A stretch of 64,000 nt of DNA from Pseudomonas putida W15Oct28 (GCF_000708715.2 NZ_JENB01000006.1:145739-209738); one strand, 5' to 3'. Shown: positions 17,584 through 27,446, counted from the stretch's first letter. Notes: generated by a model from the sequence alone, not told the origin. A program made the numbers and translations.

Positions 17584-19257
17584 TCACCGGGCAGACAATT
17601 CCTCAACACTGATCTCGCGCATCCTGAACTTCTGCACCTTGCCGGTCACTGTCATCGGGAACTCGTCGACAAAGCGGAAGTACCGGGGCACCTTGAAGTG
17701 CGCAATCCGCGCCTTCGCCCACTCACGCAGCGCTTCTTCGCTGGTGGTATGCCCCGGGTGCAGCCGCACCCAAGCCACGATCTCTTCGCCGTACTTGCTG
17801 CACGGCACGCCAATCACCTGCACATCCGCCACCGCCGGGTGGGTGAAGAAGAACTCTTCCAGCTCGCGCGGGTAAATGTTCTCGCCGCCACGAATGATCA
17901 TGTCCTTGCTGCGCCCGACGATGCGCACATACCCCTGCTCGTCCATTACCGCCAGGTCGCCGGTGTGCATCCAGCCCTCGGCATCGATGCTTTCGGCCGT
18001 GGCCTTGGGGTTGTTCCAGTAACCGAGCATCACGCTGTAGCCACGGGTGCACAGCTCACCGATCTCGCCGCGCGGCACGGTGTTGCCGTCGGCGCCCACC
18101 ACCTTGTTCTCCAGCCGTGGCTGGGTACGGCCAACACTGGTAACCCGGCGCTCCAGGTCATCGTCGGGCCCGGTCTGCAATGACACCGGGCTGGTCTCGG
18201 TCATGCCATAGGCAATCTGCACCTCGGCCATGTGCATTTCGCCGATCACCCGGCGCATCACCTCGATCGGGCAGGTGGCGCCGGCCATGATCCCGGTGCG
18301 CAGGCTCGACAGGTCGAACTCGCCGCGTTGCGGGTGATCCAGTTCGGCGATGAACATGGTCGGCACACCGTACAGCGCGGTCGCCTTTTCCTCCGCCACC
18401 GCACGCAGTGTGGCCAGCGGGTCGAAGGCATCGTTGGGGTAGATCAGGGTGCTGCCGTGGGTCATGCAGCCAAGGTTGGCCATGACCATGCCGAAACAGT
18501 GATACAGCGGCACCGGCACCACCAGCCGGTCGTGCTCGGTGAGGCCCAGGCTTTCGCCGACCATGTAACCGTTGTTGAGGATGTTGCTGTGGCTGAGGGT
18601 GGCGCCCTTGGGGAAACCGGTTGTGCCCGAGGTGTACTGGATGTTGATCGGGTCGTCGCAGCGCAGTTGCGCCTGGCGCTCGGCCAGGGCCTCGCGGCTG
18701 ACAGCCTCGGCACGGTCCTGCAACGCATGCCAGGCCAGAAAGCCCGGTGGCGGCGAGACGGCCAGGCTGACCACGCCGCGCAGTTCGGGGAAGCGCTCGC
18801 AGATCAGCGCGCCAGGTTGCCCGCTGGCCAGGCCAGGGACCAGGCTCTGCAGCATGGCGTGGTAATCGGAGGTCTTGAACGCGTCGGCACAGATCACCCA
18901 GCGGCAGCCGGACTGGCCAAGGGCGTAATCCAGTTCGCTGGAGCGGTAGGCCGGGTTGATGTTGACCAGGATCGCGCCCACCTTGGCGCTGGCGAACTGG
19001 GTGATGCACCACTCGGCGCAGTTGGGCGCCCAGATACCCAGCCGGTCACCGGGTTGCACGCCCAGTGCCATCAGCGCGCGGGCGTGCTGGTCGACGGCCT
19101 CGGACAGTTGCTGCCAGGTGTAGCGCAGGGCCTGATGGCGCACAACAAGGGCTTCGCGGTCGGGGAAGCGGGCGACGGTAGCGTCGAAGGCATCGCCGAT
19201 GCATTGGGTAAGCAGGGCTTTGTCCTGGTTGCCCTGGGAGTAGCTTGGCTGGGGCAT
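17584..19257 (-). CDS. Acyl-CoA ligase (AMP-binding, medium-chain FadD-like)
   Basis: The 557-residue ANL-superfamily enzyme activates a carboxylic acid through an acyl-AMP to its CoA thioester. Conserved motifs are the P-loop [16 protein letters not shown] (A3), AYGMTETSP (A5), the hinge region [14 protein letters not shown] (A8) and the catalytic lysine in [12 protein letters not shown] (A10). The ATG at 19257 starts MPQPSYS; the frame is open further upstream only through a REP element. It follows the amine dehydrogenase beta-subunit gene on the same strand, so it may activate acids formed from amines by dehydrogenase and aldehyde dehydrogenase. Confidence 0.9.
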   Translation of the reverse strand: MPQPSYSQGNQDKALLTQCIGDAFDATVARFPDREALVVRHQALRYTWQQLSEAVDQHARALMALGVQPGDRLGIWAPNCAEWCITQFASAKVGAILVNINPAYRSSELDYALGQSGCRWVICADAFKTSDYHAMLQSLVPGLASGQPGALICERFPELRGVVSLAVSPPPGFLAWHALQDRAEAVSREALAERQAQLRCDDPINIQYTSGTTGFPKGATLSHSNILNNGYMVGESLGLTEHDRLVVPVPLYHCFGMVMANLGCMTHGSTLIYPNDAFDPLATLRAVAEEKATALYGVPTMFIAELDHPQRGEFDLSSLRTGIMAGATCPIEVMRRVIGEMHMAEVQIAYGMTETSPVSLQTGPDDDLERRVTSVGRTQPRLENKVVGADGNTVPRGEIGELCTRGYSVMLGYWNNPKATAESIDAEGWMHTGDLAVMDEQGYVRIVGRSKDMIIRGGENIYPRELEEFFFTHPAVADVQVIGVPCSKYGEEIVAWVRLHPGHTTSEEALREWAKARIAHFKVPRYFRFVDEFPMTVTGKVQKFRMREISVEELSAR

Positions 19258-19292
19258 GGGTGTTCTCTTGTTGTTCTTGTTCTGTTTGTACC

Positions 19293-19388
19293 GGCCTCTT
19301 CGCGGGCTTGCCCGCTCCCACAAGGACTTCCACAGGATCTGAATACGGCGCAGATCCCTGTGGGAGCGGGCGAGCCCGCGAAGAAGGC
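19293..19388. repeat. REP inverted pair
   Basis: An inverted REP pair lies between qhpB and the acyl-CoA ligase gene. It may lower read-through into the ligase. Confidence 0.88.
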
Positions 19389-19397
19389 AACACAGAT

Positions 19398-20519
19398 CTA
19401 GCGGATAAACACCTGCGGCGTAGTGGTGGACATGTCCCCACCCGGCAGCTTGATGTTCTTCACCTTCTCCAGCGTATCCGGGTTGAACACCGCCAGGTCG
19501 TTGAAGGTGCCGCCCAGGTACAACTTGTCGCCTTTCTTGTCGAAGGTGACGCAGTAGTAGGTGTGCTCCAGGTTAGCCGCCTTGATCAGCTTGCGCTGCT
19601 TGATGTCGTACTTGGCCAGGCGGTTGAGCACGCCGTAGATCTGGTTCGGGTCTTTAGGCGAGCGCAGGCCGGTGAAGTACAGCTCGGTCAGGTCGGCAAA
19701 CTCCTGGGTGTGGGTCTTGCCGGTCTTCAGGTCGACGCTCAGGTAGCCATACAGCGGCTCGGCGGTGGCCGGGTCCTGCTTGTCGTCCTTGAACCTGGCA
19801 ATGGTGTACAGCATGGTGAACTCGTGACGCGGGCTCTGGTGCGGCCAGAAGTACAGCACGTCCGGGGCGCTGTAGCCTTTGCGGTTCCAGTTGCGCAGCG
19901 GCAAGGCCACCGTGTACTTGCCGGTCTTCACATCCATCTTGTAGATGTCCGGCCCTGCGACAAACAGGCTGCCATCGTCGGCGGCACGCATCAGGTACAC
20001 CTGGCGCGGCATCGGGAAGGTGCGCACCGGCTTGGCCTGCAGGCCATCGGTGGTGCTGAACACCTCCAGCCGTGGTGGCTTGACCACGTAGTGGTCGTTC
20101 AGCATCTGGGTCGGGTTGACCGTGGCGTACACTTCCTTGCCGTCCGGGCTGATGGCGAACGAGTACATCGCCCTGCCCACTTCACCCGCCACGCTCGACA
20201 GGTTGGCCCGGAAGGTGTTCTTGCAGGTGTCCAGGTCGATGCCGTAAATGTCGCCGTAATGGTTGTTGAGCACGTAGGCGGTACGGTTGTCCGGCGCCAT
20301 CATCGCGGTGCCAGGGCCGAACTTGTCGGGCATCTGGCAGCTTTTGTACACCGTGTCACTGGCCACATCGACCACATGCAGGTTGTTCGGGTAGTTGGTC
20401 ACGATCATGTATTCGTGGCCGGCCTTCAGCGCAGGCCCGGTGTCGTCAGCCTGAGCCAGCCCGGCGCAGGCCGTGGCGGCGATGGTGAGCGCGATTTGCG
20501 CGCAGCGTCCAGCTTTCAT
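19398..20519 (-). CDS. qhpB: Quinohemoprotein amine dehydrogenase beta subunit
   Basis: The 373-residue periplasmic seven-bladed beta-propeller is the subunit against which the catalytic gamma subunit packs. A signal peptide runs from the ATG at 20519 ([11 protein letters not shown]) to about AQA, residue 23. Repeated propeller motifs such as [13 protein letters not shown] and [16 protein letters not shown] follow. AGGGGA precedes the start. It is the last structural gene of the A-D-C-B order, which is typical of this enzyme. Confidence 0.92.
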   Translation of the reverse strand: MKAGRCAQIALTIAATACAGLAQADDTGPALKAGHEYMIVTNYPNNLHVVDVASDTVYKSCQMPDKFGPGTAMMAPDNRTAYVLNNHYGDIYGIDLDTCKNTFRANLSSVAGEVGRAMYSFAISPDGKEVYATVNPTQMLNDHYVVKPPRLEVFSTTDGLQAKPVRTFPMPRQVYLMRAADDGSLFVAGPDIYKMDVKTGKYTVALPLRNWNRKGYSAPDVLYFWPHQSPRHEFTMLYTIARFKDDKQDPATAEPLYGYLSVDLKTGKTHTQEFADLTELYFTGLRSPKDPNQIYGVLNRLAKYDIKQRKLIKAANLEHTYYCVTFDKKGDKLYLGGTFNDLAVFNPDTLEKVKNIKLPGGDMSTTTPQVFIR

Positions 20520-20551
20520 GCGGTTTCCCCTTGTCGTTCTTGTTGGGCCGG

Positions 20552-20875
20552 TCACTTGTCTTTCGGGAACACAGTGCCGAGGTTGCGCCAGTCATCCGCC
20601 GAGTTGGTCGCCTGGGCGTTCCAGTCCTGATAGGTGCTCATCATGTCCGGCACCTGGGCCGGCCACCAGCAAGGGTCGGAGCAGCCATACAGGTCGGCCT
20701 CCATCGGCTGGCACAGCGAGCTCACGCCGCCAAAGGCATCTACTTCCCAACCCGGATCCGTGGTGGCCGTGCAACCGGCCACCGCACTCATGGCCATGAC
20801 TTCTTCGATGCGGTCTTCGGCAGCGGCCTGCTCAAGGATGCGCGCCTTGTTGTTCAGGGGCTTCAAGTGCTTCAT
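20552..20875 (-). CDS. qhpC: Quinohemoprotein amine dehydrogenase gamma subunit precursor (CTQ-bearing)
   Basis: The 107-residue precursor becomes the catalytic subunit carrying cysteine tryptophylquinone. Subtracting a 28-residue leader puts its residues exactly on the known P. putida crosslinks: Cys7-Glu16, Cys27-Asp33, Cys41-Asp49 and the CTQ pair Cys37-Trp43 (precursor C35/E44, C55/D61, C69/D77, C65/W71). The core reads CSDPCWW. The leader ([16 protein letters not shown]...) is not a Sec signal; it guides QhpD and is removed by QhpE. The gene starts one base after qhpD and precedes qhpB by 32 bases. Confidence 0.95.
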   Translation of the reverse strand: MKHLKPLNNKARILEQAAAEDRIEEVMAMSAVAGCTATTDPGWEVDAFGGVSSLCQPMEADLYGCSDPCWWPAQVPDMMSTYQDWNAQATNSADDWRNLGTVFPKDK

Positions 20876-20876
20876 G

Positions 20877-22307
20877 TCAGTGCGCCTTCCGCGGGGTGAT
20901 GTAGCGGTCGATGAAGGCCGGGTTGGCGGCCATGATGCGGCTGTAGACTTCGATGCCGAAGTCGACCCAGTCGCGCATCAGTTCGCAGTAGTGGTAGGTC
21001 GGGTGTTGCGGGTCGCCGTAGCGGGCGTAGCTTTCGTGGTAGCAGCCGCCGGAGCACAGGTTGCGGATGCGGCAGCTCTCGCAGCCGGTGTTGCTGCGGT
21101 CCAGGCGCTGCGACAGGAAGTCGTTGAGCTCCACCTGCTTCACACCCTGGTGCACGTTGCCGAAGGTCGGCAGGCTGGAGCCGGTGAAACGGTGGCACAG
21201 GTTCAGCTCGCCTTCATGGTCCACCGCCAGCATTTTCAGCCCGGCACCGCATGGCAGGGCCTTCTTGTGGCCCTCGTGGATGTCGGTGATCAACTGGTGC
21301 AGGTTGGAGAACCCGATGTTGCGGTGCTCCAGCGCTGCGTCCAGGTAACGGCGGCCCAGCGCCTTCATGTTGGCGAAGACCTCAACCAGTTCTTCGCCAG
21401 TGAGGTTGAAGGCCGACATGTCGCCGGAGGTGACCGGGGCAAAGCCGACTTCGGCAAAGCCCATTTCGTTGAACAGGTGGTTCCAGATGGTCTCGATGTC
21501 GGTGATGCCGCGGGTCAAGGTCACCCGCGCCCCCACCGGGCGGCTGTTGTAACGCGACAGCAGCATGTCGGCCTTGCGCCGCACCACGTCATAGGTGCCC
21601 TGCCCGCCCACGGTGATGCGGTTGCGGTCGTGCACGGTCTTGGGGCCGTCGATGCTGATCGACAGGCCGAAACGGTGGGCATTGAGCCAGTCGACAATCT
21701 CTTCGGTCAGCAACGTGGCATTGGTGGTCATGATGAACTCCACCTGCTTGCCCACCTCGGCGAAACGCCGCTCGCAGTAGGCCACCATGTGCTCGATCAG
21801 CGGCCGGTTGGACAACGGCTCGCCGCCGAAGAACACCACGCTGTAGCGTTCTTCGTCGGGCGATTCCGTGAGCAGCATTTCCACCGAGGCTTCGGCGGTG
21901 GCGGTGCTCATTTTCTTGCCGGCGGACGGCTTGTCCAGGTCTTCCTTGTAGCAATAGGTGCAGCTGAGGTTGCAACCGGTGTTGACGTTGAGCACCACGG
22001 TATTCAGTGCGGTGCGCTCGACCCGCTTGACGCCGATTTCCGGGGTCAGCGGCGAGCCGTCGCTGACCAGCTCCAGCGCGATCAGCTCGCGCAGGGTGTC
22101 CTGGATATCGTTGCCGGCAAACTGCTGGCCCAGGCGCTGCATCAGCTCCTCGGCCGAACAGCCTTGCTGGCGCAAGGTGTCGATGATGCCCCCGGTCACC
22201 GCGTCGGCGGTGAACAGCGAACTGCTGGGGATATGGAACAGCATGCGGTCGGCGTCTACCTGCACTTCATGCAGGTTGCGTTCGACGAGGTTCAGTAGTG
22301 CGCCCAT
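20877..22307 (-). CDS. qhpD: Radical-SAM peptide crosslinking enzyme QhpD
   Basis: The 476-residue cytoplasmic SPASM-type radical SAM protein forms the three Cys-to-Asp/Glu thioether bonds in the gamma subunit. The SAM cluster motif CNLSCTYC is at residues 112-119. C-terminal auxiliary-cluster cysteines appear in [17 protein letters not shown] and in the earlier CGAGLK and NLCHRF stretches. The N-terminal 95 residues form a likely leader-binding domain. It lies between qhpA and qhpC, on whose product it acts. Confidence 0.95.
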   Translation of the reverse strand: MGALLNLVERNLHEVQVDADRMLFHIPSSSLFTADAVTGGIIDTLRQQGCSAEELMQRLGQQFAGNDIQDTLRELIALELVSDGSPLTPEIGVKRVERTALNTVVLNVNTGCNLSCTYCYKEDLDKPSAGKKMSTATAEASVEMLLTESPDEERYSVVFFGGEPLSNRPLIEHMVAYCERRFAEVGKQVEFIMTTNATLLTEEIVDWLNAHRFGLSISIDGPKTVHDRNRITVGGQGTYDVVRRKADMLLSRYNSRPVGARVTLTRGITDIETIWNHLFNEMGFAEVGFAPVTSGDMSAFNLTGEELVEVFANMKALGRRYLDAALEHRNIGFSNLHQLITDIHEGHKKALPCGAGLKMLAVDHEGELNLCHRFTGSSLPTFGNVHQGVKQVELNDFLSQRLDRSNTGCESCRIRNLCSGGCYHESYARYGDPQHPTYHYCELMRDWVDFGIEVYSRIMAANPAFIDRYITPRKAH

Positions 22308-22355
22308 GGCGACCTCCCGGTAATCGATTCGTTGGAAAACCGTTGCACCCTGCCG

Positions 22356-23921
22356 TTACGGCAGCGGCGGGTTGTTCCAGCGCTGAACGGTGACGATCAT
22401 GTGCCCTTCGCCGGTCTGGCCACCGTCGGCCAGCGTGGCGATAACCTTCAGGTTGCCGGCGTTGTTGGTCATCATCTTGCGTTCCGGGTTAGGGCCGGCA
22501 CCGCCTGGCACGAACACGCCATCGGCCTGCATCTGCCCGGCGAACTTGACGTCTTCGTCCTCGACCGCACGCTCATTGAACGGCTCGACCTTCCAGGTGG
22601 CCGGCAGGTAGCCGATGCGCAGCGGCTGGCCACTGGCATCCTTGCCCCAGGCTTCGGCCTCGAAGCGGCCCTGCACCTTCGGCACCGAAGCACCGTTTTC
22701 GCCGATGCGGGCAATGGAGAACGCCGGCACCACTTTCACTTCCTCGACCTTGTCGTACACCACCAGGTTCACGCCCTTGAGCGCACCCACCGCCACTTCG
22801 CGCTGGCCAGGCTTGGCGTCGGCTGCAGCGCGGGCCTTGACCCGTACCAGGGTCGGGGTCTGCTCCAGCACGTCGGTCACTTCTACCCCGGCACCCAGGT
22901 CGGGTTTGCCGTCCAGGCCGCTGCCCACCAGGGTAATCTCGCTTTCGCCACCGGCCTTGATGAATGCCGGTTGCACCGCCAGCAGGCGCGCCTTGCCTTC
23001 CTTGGCAGCCGTGAAGTCCAGGCCACGCTCGTCGTGTTCGGCCTCGAACATGCGGCCTTTCATTTCGCCATCCAGCGCCGCAAACACCTGGCGCAGGTTG
23101 GTGTCGCCAACCTTGACGTTGCCGCGCCATTCATAGCCGTTGTACAGGATCGCCGTGCCGCTGCCGTTGAACGGCGTACCGTCGGCATAGGCGCCCTTGA
23201 CCTCGACCTTGAAGGTGTCGCCCTCCCCGGCCGAAACGCTCATCACACCGCGCACGTCACCCTTGGCCAGCATGTGGCCGCTGAACGCCCACTGCCCCGG
23301 CAGCACGTCAGCTTTTGGTTTTGCCTGCTGCCATTCAGCCCAGGCCGGGTTGTCCAGCGGGTAGCGCTTGGCAAGTTCCGGCACCACCTGTTGCAGGGCA
23401 ATCGGCAACCAGTCGCGGTCCCGCGCCTGGGCCTGGTATTCGAGGGACGGCCACTGGCCGAGGTGGAAGTTGACCAGGTGCTCCCACTCCTTGGCCGGGC
23501 GGCGCTGCAAGGCGACGCGAGCACCGGAGTGGCAACGGCCACAGGTTTCGCTGAGCTGGGTGTCGAAATGCTCGACCGTGTTCAGCCGGCGCTCCATGGC
23601 GTAGCGCACGCCATCGGTTTCGCTGGGCGCCAGGCCCTGCTTGTCGGCCAGGTACTTGACCAGCGTGCGACGGTCGTCGTCGCTGATCTGCAGGCCGTGC
23701 ATCACCTGCATGCGGGCGATGCTCATCAGCCAGCCTTCCGGGGTTTTACGCTGGTGGCTGATGCGGCTGTAGGTATCGGTGCCTTCGGGGATATGGCACC
23801 CCATGCACTTGTTCTGCAACAGGCTCGGGCCCTGCTCGGCCGCCATGGCCTGGGTGCTCAGCAGCGCGGCGGCGACCAGCGCCAGTTTGCCCGCATGCCG
23901 CCGGAGTCGAGTCGTCTTCAA
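22356..23921 (-). CDS. qhpA: Quinohemoprotein amine dehydrogenase alpha subunit (diheme)
   Basis: The 521-residue periplasmic subunit carries two c-type hemes that pass electrons from CTQ to a soluble acceptor. A signal peptide ends near AMA (residue 27), followed by heme motifs CMGCH (39-43) and CGRCH (127-131) and then three beta-rich domains. Length and heme placement match the P. putida enzyme. It is the first gene of the A-D-C-B operon and is divergent from the aldehyde dehydrogenase. With B and C it oxidizes primary amines to aldehydes and ammonia. Confidence 0.95.
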   Translation of the reverse strand: MKTTRLRRHAGKLALVAAALLSTQAMAAEQGPSLLQNKCMGCHIPEGTDTYSRISHQRKTPEGWLMSIARMQVMHGLQISDDDRRTLVKYLADKQGLAPSETDGVRYAMERRLNTVEHFDTQLSETCGRCHSGARVALQRRPAKEWEHLVNFHLGQWPSLEYQAQARDRDWLPIALQQVVPELAKRYPLDNPAWAEWQQAKPKADVLPGQWAFSGHMLAKGDVRGVMSVSAGEGDTFKVEVKGAYADGTPFNGSGTAILYNGYEWRGNVKVGDTNLRQVFAALDGEMKGRMFEAEHDERGLDFTAAKEGKARLLAVQPAFIKAGGESEITLVGSGLDGKPDLGAGVEVTDVLEQTPTLVRVKARAAADAKPGQREVAVGALKGVNLVVYDKVEEVKVVPAFSIARIGENGASVPKVQGRFEAEAWGKDASGQPLRIGYLPATWKVEPFNERAVEDEDVKFAGQMQADGVFVPGGAGPNPERKMMTNNAGNLKVIATLADGGQTGEGHMIVTVQRWNNPPLP

Positions 23922-23998
23922 GGTCAGACCTCCACGGTTGTTGTTCTTATCGTTTTTCGCACGCTTTGGTACAGCAGGTGTGCATGTGACAGTTGTGA

Positions 23999-24015
23999 TA
24001 CAGGAACTGTGCCAG
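23999..24015 (-). promoter_or_regulatory. Weak sigma-54-like promoter candidate for qhpA
   Basis: On the minus strand TGGCAC fits a -24 element, but the -12 dinucleotide ten bases further is GT rather than GC. It lies about 80 bases before the qhpA start. Included because the neighbouring divergent gene has a perfect sigma-54 promoter; otherwise weak. Confidence 0.3.
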
Positions 24016-24144
24016 TTGACGTAAAAGTGTTGCCATTCAACCTTTTAGGGGGTTTCCGGGGCTTGGCCAGCAGCCAGGATGGCCACTTGCAGCGTGCCAT
24101 TTCGCGACTGGGTGTTTCATCCTGAGACAAGGGCCTGCCATGCA

Positions 24145-24235
24145 GGCCTTCGCGGGCTTGCCCGCTCCCACAGGAATTCTCCCGGCATCAAGTCTGTGCG
24201 TTACCTGTGGGAGCGGGCGTGCCCGCGAAGAGGCC
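24145..24235. repeat. REP inverted pair
   Basis: An inverted REP pair lies between the divergent qhpA and aldehyde dehydrogenase promoters. It occupies the middle of the 494-base intergenic region 23922-24415. Confidence 0.87.
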
Positions 24236-24245
24236 GCTACTGCCA

Positions 24246-24285
24246 CTGTTGCACCACCGTCTCACACCGTCTCAATGTGCAACAG
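24246..24285 (+). promoter_or_regulatory. Composite inverted/tandem repeat, likely activator site
   Basis: A perfect 9-bp inverted repeat CTGTTGCAC (24246-24254) and GTGCAACAG (24277-24285) encloses two perfect tandem copies of the 10-mer CACCGTCTCA (24255-24264 and 24265-24274). It sits 77-116 bases upstream of the -24 element, the usual place for a sigma-54 activator such as the regulator at 38618-40528. Confidence 0.65.
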
Positions 24286-24361
24286 CGCACGTCTGCAATC
24301 ACAACCTTGCACCCAGGCAAAACCTAACGCCTTCAAAGCCTTGCGGCCATCTGCCCACTTT

Positions 24362-24375
24362 GGCACGCCCATTGC
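24362..24375 (+). promoter_or_regulatory. Sigma-54 promoter of aldehyde dehydrogenase gene
   Basis: TGGCACG-CCCA-TTGC is a perfect -24/-12 match (GG at 24362-24363, GC at 24374-24375). It predicts transcription from about 24387, some 29 bases before the start codon. Confidence 0.88.
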
Positions 24376-24415
24376 GCCTGTCCCTGTCACACCCAATGAC
24401 AAGAGGCACAGCCCC

Positions 24416-25909
24416 ATGCTTTCCGAACTGCCCATCCTGCCCGCCACCCGCGCCTTTCTCGAACGCAAGCTGAAGATGCGCATCGGCGCCGACTGGCAGG
24501 ACGCCACCAGCGGTCGCACCCTGTCGTTCCGCAACCCGGCCACGGGCGAAGTGCTGGGCGAGGTGCCCGCCGCCGACGCCGAGGATGTCGACCGCGCCGT
24601 GCGCGCCGCACGCCAGGCCTTCGACGATTCGCCGTGGAGCCGCCTGCGCCCGCGCGAACGGCAAAACCTGCTGTGGCGCCTGGCCGACCTGATGGAGCGT
24701 GACGCCCGCCAGCTGGCCGAGCTGGAATGCCTGAACAACGGCAAGAGCGCCGCCGTGGCCCAGGTGATGGACGTGCAACTGGCCATCGACTTCCTGCGCT
24801 ACATGGCGGGCTGGGCCACCAAGATCGAGGGTAGCACCGTCGAAGCCTCCATGCCGTTGATGCCCAACGACCAGTTCCACGGCTTTGTGCGCCGTGAGGC
24901 CATCGGCGTGGTCGGCGCCATCGTCGCCTGGAACTTCCCGCTGCTGCTGGCCTGCTGGAAGCTCGGCCCGGCCCTGGCCACCGGCTGCACCATCGTGCTC
25001 AAGCCCGCCGATGAAACCCCGCTGAGCGTGCTGAAGCTGGCTGAACTGGTAGACGAAGCCGGCTACCCGGCAGGTGTGTTCAACGTGGTCACCGGCACCG
25101 GCCTGAATGCCGGCGCCGCGCTCAGCCGCCACCCCGGCGTCGACAAGCTGACCTTCACCGGCTCCACCGAAGTGGGCAAGCTGATCGGCAAGGCGGCCAT
25201 GGACAACATGACCCGCGTCACCCTGGAGCTGGGCGGCAAATCGCCGACCATCGTCATGCCCGACGCCAACCTGCAGGAAGCCGCTGCCGGCGCCGCCACG
25301 GCGATCTTCTTCAATCAGGGCCAGGTGTGCTGCGCAGGCTCGCGGCTGTACGTACACCGCAAGCACTTCGACAACGTGGTGGCCGACATCGCCAGCATCG
25401 CCAACGGCATGAAACTGGGTAACGGGCTGGACCCGGCCGTGCAGATGGGCCCGTTGATTTCGGCCAAGCAGCAGGACCGCGTCACCGGCTATATCGAGCT
25501 TGGCCGCGAACTGGGTGCGACCATCGCCTGCGGCGGCGAAGGCTTTGGGCCGGGTTACTTCGTCAAGCCGACGGTGATCGTCGATGTCGACCAGCGCCAC
25601 CGCCTGGTGCAGGAAGAAATCTTCGGGCCGGTGCTGGTGGCGATGCCGTTCGATGACCTGGACGAAGTAATCGGCATGGCCAACGACAACCCCTATGGCC
25701 TGGGCGCGAGCATCTGGTCCAACGACCTGGCCGCCGTGCACCGGATGATCCCGCGTATCAAGTCGGGGTCGGTGTGGGTCAACTGCCACAGCGCGCTGGA
25801 CCCGGCGCTGCCGTTTGGTGGCTACAAGATGTCTGGCGTTGGCCGCGAGATGGGCGCTGCTGCCATCGAGCACTACACCGAGCTCAAGTCGGTGCTGATC
25901 AAGCTCTGA
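24416..25909 (+). CDS. Aldehyde dehydrogenase (phenylacetaldehyde dehydrogenase type)
   Basis: The 497-residue NAD-dependent aldehyde dehydrogenase has the cofactor lysine in VLKPADETP, the glycine motif FTGSTEVG and the glutamate in LELGGKSP. The catalytic cysteine is in FFNQGQVCCAG. It is closest in feel to phenylacetaldehyde dehydrogenases (PeaE/PadA/StyD). The ATG at 24416 has AGAGG upstream and gives the normal family N-terminus. Behind a sigma-54 promoter and divergent from the amine dehydrogenase, it should oxidize the aldehyde released from amines such as phenylethylamine or butylamine to the acid. Confidence 0.92.
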   Translation: MLSELPILPATRAFLERKLKMRIGADWQDATSGRTLSFRNPATGEVLGEVPAADAEDVDRAVRAARQAFDDSPWSRLRPRERQNLLWRLADLMERDARQLAELECLNNGKSAAVAQVMDVQLAIDFLRYMAGWATKIEGSTVEASMPLMPNDQFHGFVRREAIGVVGAIVAWNFPLLLACWKLGPALATGCTIVLKPADETPLSVLKLAELVDEAGYPAGVFNVVTGTGLNAGAALSRHPGVDKLTFTGSTEVGKLIGKAAMDNMTRVTLELGGKSPTIVMPDANLQEAAAGAATAIFFNQGQVCCAGSRLYVHRKHFDNVVADIASIANGMKLGNGLDPAVQMGPLISAKQQDRVTGYIELGRELGATIACGGEGFGPGYFVKPTVIVDVDQRHRLVQEEIFGPVLVAMPFDDLDEVIGMANDNPYGLGASIWSNDLAAVHRMIPRIKSGSVWVNCHSALDPALPFGGYKMSGVGREMGAAAIEHYTELKSVLIKL

Positions 25910-25924
25910 TCATTTACCTGCACC

Positions 25925-26019
25925 GGCCTCTTCGCGGGCTCGCCCGCTCCCACAGATATTGCACTCCTCTGACGACCTGAGGAAAACCTGTGGGAGCGGG
26001 CAAGCCCGCGAAGAGGCCG
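25925..26019. repeat. REP inverted pair
   Basis: An inverted REP pair lies between the aldehyde dehydrogenase and the outer-membrane protein gene. Confidence 0.88.
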
Positions 26020-26066
26020 GCCCAGGCAACTCAAAAACAACAATTAAAAAAACCATGGAGCACCCC

Positions 26067-27380
26067 ATGAGGCACACACTCGCCTGCACTTTGGCCCTGC
26101 TGCTCGCCGCACCCGCCAGCCAGGCCTTTGAGCTGTACAACCAGAACGGCACCACTCTCAACGCCGACCTCGAAGCCCTGTTCGGTGTCTTCCACAGCGA
26201 CGAAAGCTTCAACCAGGCCGGCAACCGCCAACCCGGCAGCACCGCCTGGCAGGAGGGTTACGTCAAATACGGCCTCAGCGCCAGCCAGGTCCTGGCCGAC
26301 AGCGGCGCCCTCTACGGCGCCTTCAACCTGCTCAGCTCCGCCACCTGGGGCGATGGCGACGCCGCCGGCCTGACCCTGGGCGATGAGCGCCGCACCGCCA
26401 TCGAAGATTTGTACCTGGGCTGGCGCTCAGCCAACCTGTTCCCGGCGCTGGGCGAAGACGGCGTGGATATTTCCGGCGGCCGCCAGGTGGTGACGCTGGG
26501 TGACGGCTTCCTGATCCAGGGCGACCCGGTGAACCTGGGCAAGGTCGACCTGGGCGCCAATTTCGACCGCGGCGGCGCCTACTACCTGGCTGCCCGCAAG
26601 GCCTTCGACCGCACCGCCGTGCTGCGCCTGGGCGGCAAACAGGGCTGGCGCGGCGACCTGATGTGGTTGAAGTCCGACAACCACTACCAGGCCGACACCT
26701 CGCTGGCGGTGGCCAACCTGGAACACGTTGCCGACGCCGGTACCGTTGGCCTCAGCTGGATCCGCGGCCTGGACGTGGACCAGCGCTACGCGCAGATCAT
26801 GGGCCTGGAGCACCGCGACGGCATGGACACCGCCAGCCTGCGCGGGCGCGGCAACCTGGGCGTGAAAGACCTCGAGCTGGCTGCCGAGTACGTGACCCAG
26901 GACAAGACCGGCGGGCGCGAAAATGCCTGGTACCTGGAGGGCAACTGGACCTTCTCCGAACTGCCCTGGTCACCCACTGCCACCTACCGCTACAGCCGCT
27001 TCTCCGAAGGCTTCGACCCACTGTTCTACGGCCTGAGCCGAGGCTACGGCACCTGGTTCCAGGGTGAAGTGGCCGCCAACTATGCCGGGCCGTTCAACAA
27101 GAACAGCCAGGTGCACCACGTAGCGCTCAAAGGCAAACCACGGGACAACCTGACCGTCGGCGCGCTGTACTTCGACTTCGATACGCTGGAAACCGACCAG
27201 GGCAACCTCGGCGGGCGCGAGCTGGACCTGTATGTGGAGTGGATGGTCAACGATCACCTGCTGATCAGCCCGCTGGTGGGCTTCTACAAGCCTGACCGCA
27301 GTGCGGCCAATGGCGGCACGCAGATGGGTAGCCGTGACACCGGCACCTATATGCAGTTGGTGGTCGGGACCTTTTTCTGA
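26067..27380 (+). CDS. Outer-membrane beta-barrel protein of the amine locus
   Basis: The 437-residue product has a signal peptide (MRHTLACTLALLLAAPASQA) and many amphipathic strands ending in a terminal phenylalanine, as expected for a porin-like barrel. GGAG sits six bases before the ATG at 26067; the in-frame ATG at 26055 lacks a ribosome site. It follows the aldehyde dehydrogenase without its own obvious promoter and ends at a terminator. It could admit amines through the outer membrane, but no family is confidently recognised. Confidence 0.72.
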   Translation: MRHTLACTLALLLAAPASQAFELYNQNGTTLNADLEALFGVFHSDESFNQAGNRQPGSTAWQEGYVKYGLSASQVLADSGALYGAFNLLSSATWGDGDAAGLTLGDERRTAIEDLYLGWRSANLFPALGEDGVDISGGRQVVTLGDGFLIQGDPVNLGKVDLGANFDRGGAYYLAARKAFDRTAVLRLGGKQGWRGDLMWLKSDNHYQADTSLAVANLEHVADAGTVGLSWIRGLDVDQRYAQIMGLEHRDGMDTASLRGRGNLGVKDLELAAEYVTQDKTGGRENAWYLEGNWTFSELPWSPTATYRYSRFSEGFDPLFYGLSRGYGTWFQGEVAANYAGPFNKNSQVHHVALKGKPRDNLTVGALYFDFDTLETDQGNLGGRELDLYVEWMVNDHLLISPLVGFYKPDRSAANGGTQMGSRDTGTYMQLVVGTFF

Positions 27381-27391
27381 CCTGCAACCAC

Positions 27392-27408
27392 GGGGCGCAG
27401 CGCGCCCC
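27392..27408 (+). terminator. Terminator after outer-membrane protein gene
   Basis: GGGGCGC, AGC, GCGCCCC then TTCT lies 11 bases after the stop codon. Confidence 0.75.
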
Positions 27409-27423
27409 TTCTGCACCACCGGG

Positions 27424-27446
27424 CTTGATCAAATTTGATCATCAAG
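27424..27446 (+). promoter_or_regulatory. TTGATCA-type upstream activator site A
   Basis: CTTGATCAAATTTGATCATC and the following AAG form nested palindromes closely matching the XylR/DmpR-type UAS (TTGATCAATTGATCAA). It is 72-94 bases upstream of the -24 element of the cupin operon. Similar sites stand before the porin and MFS genes. Confidence 0.78.
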
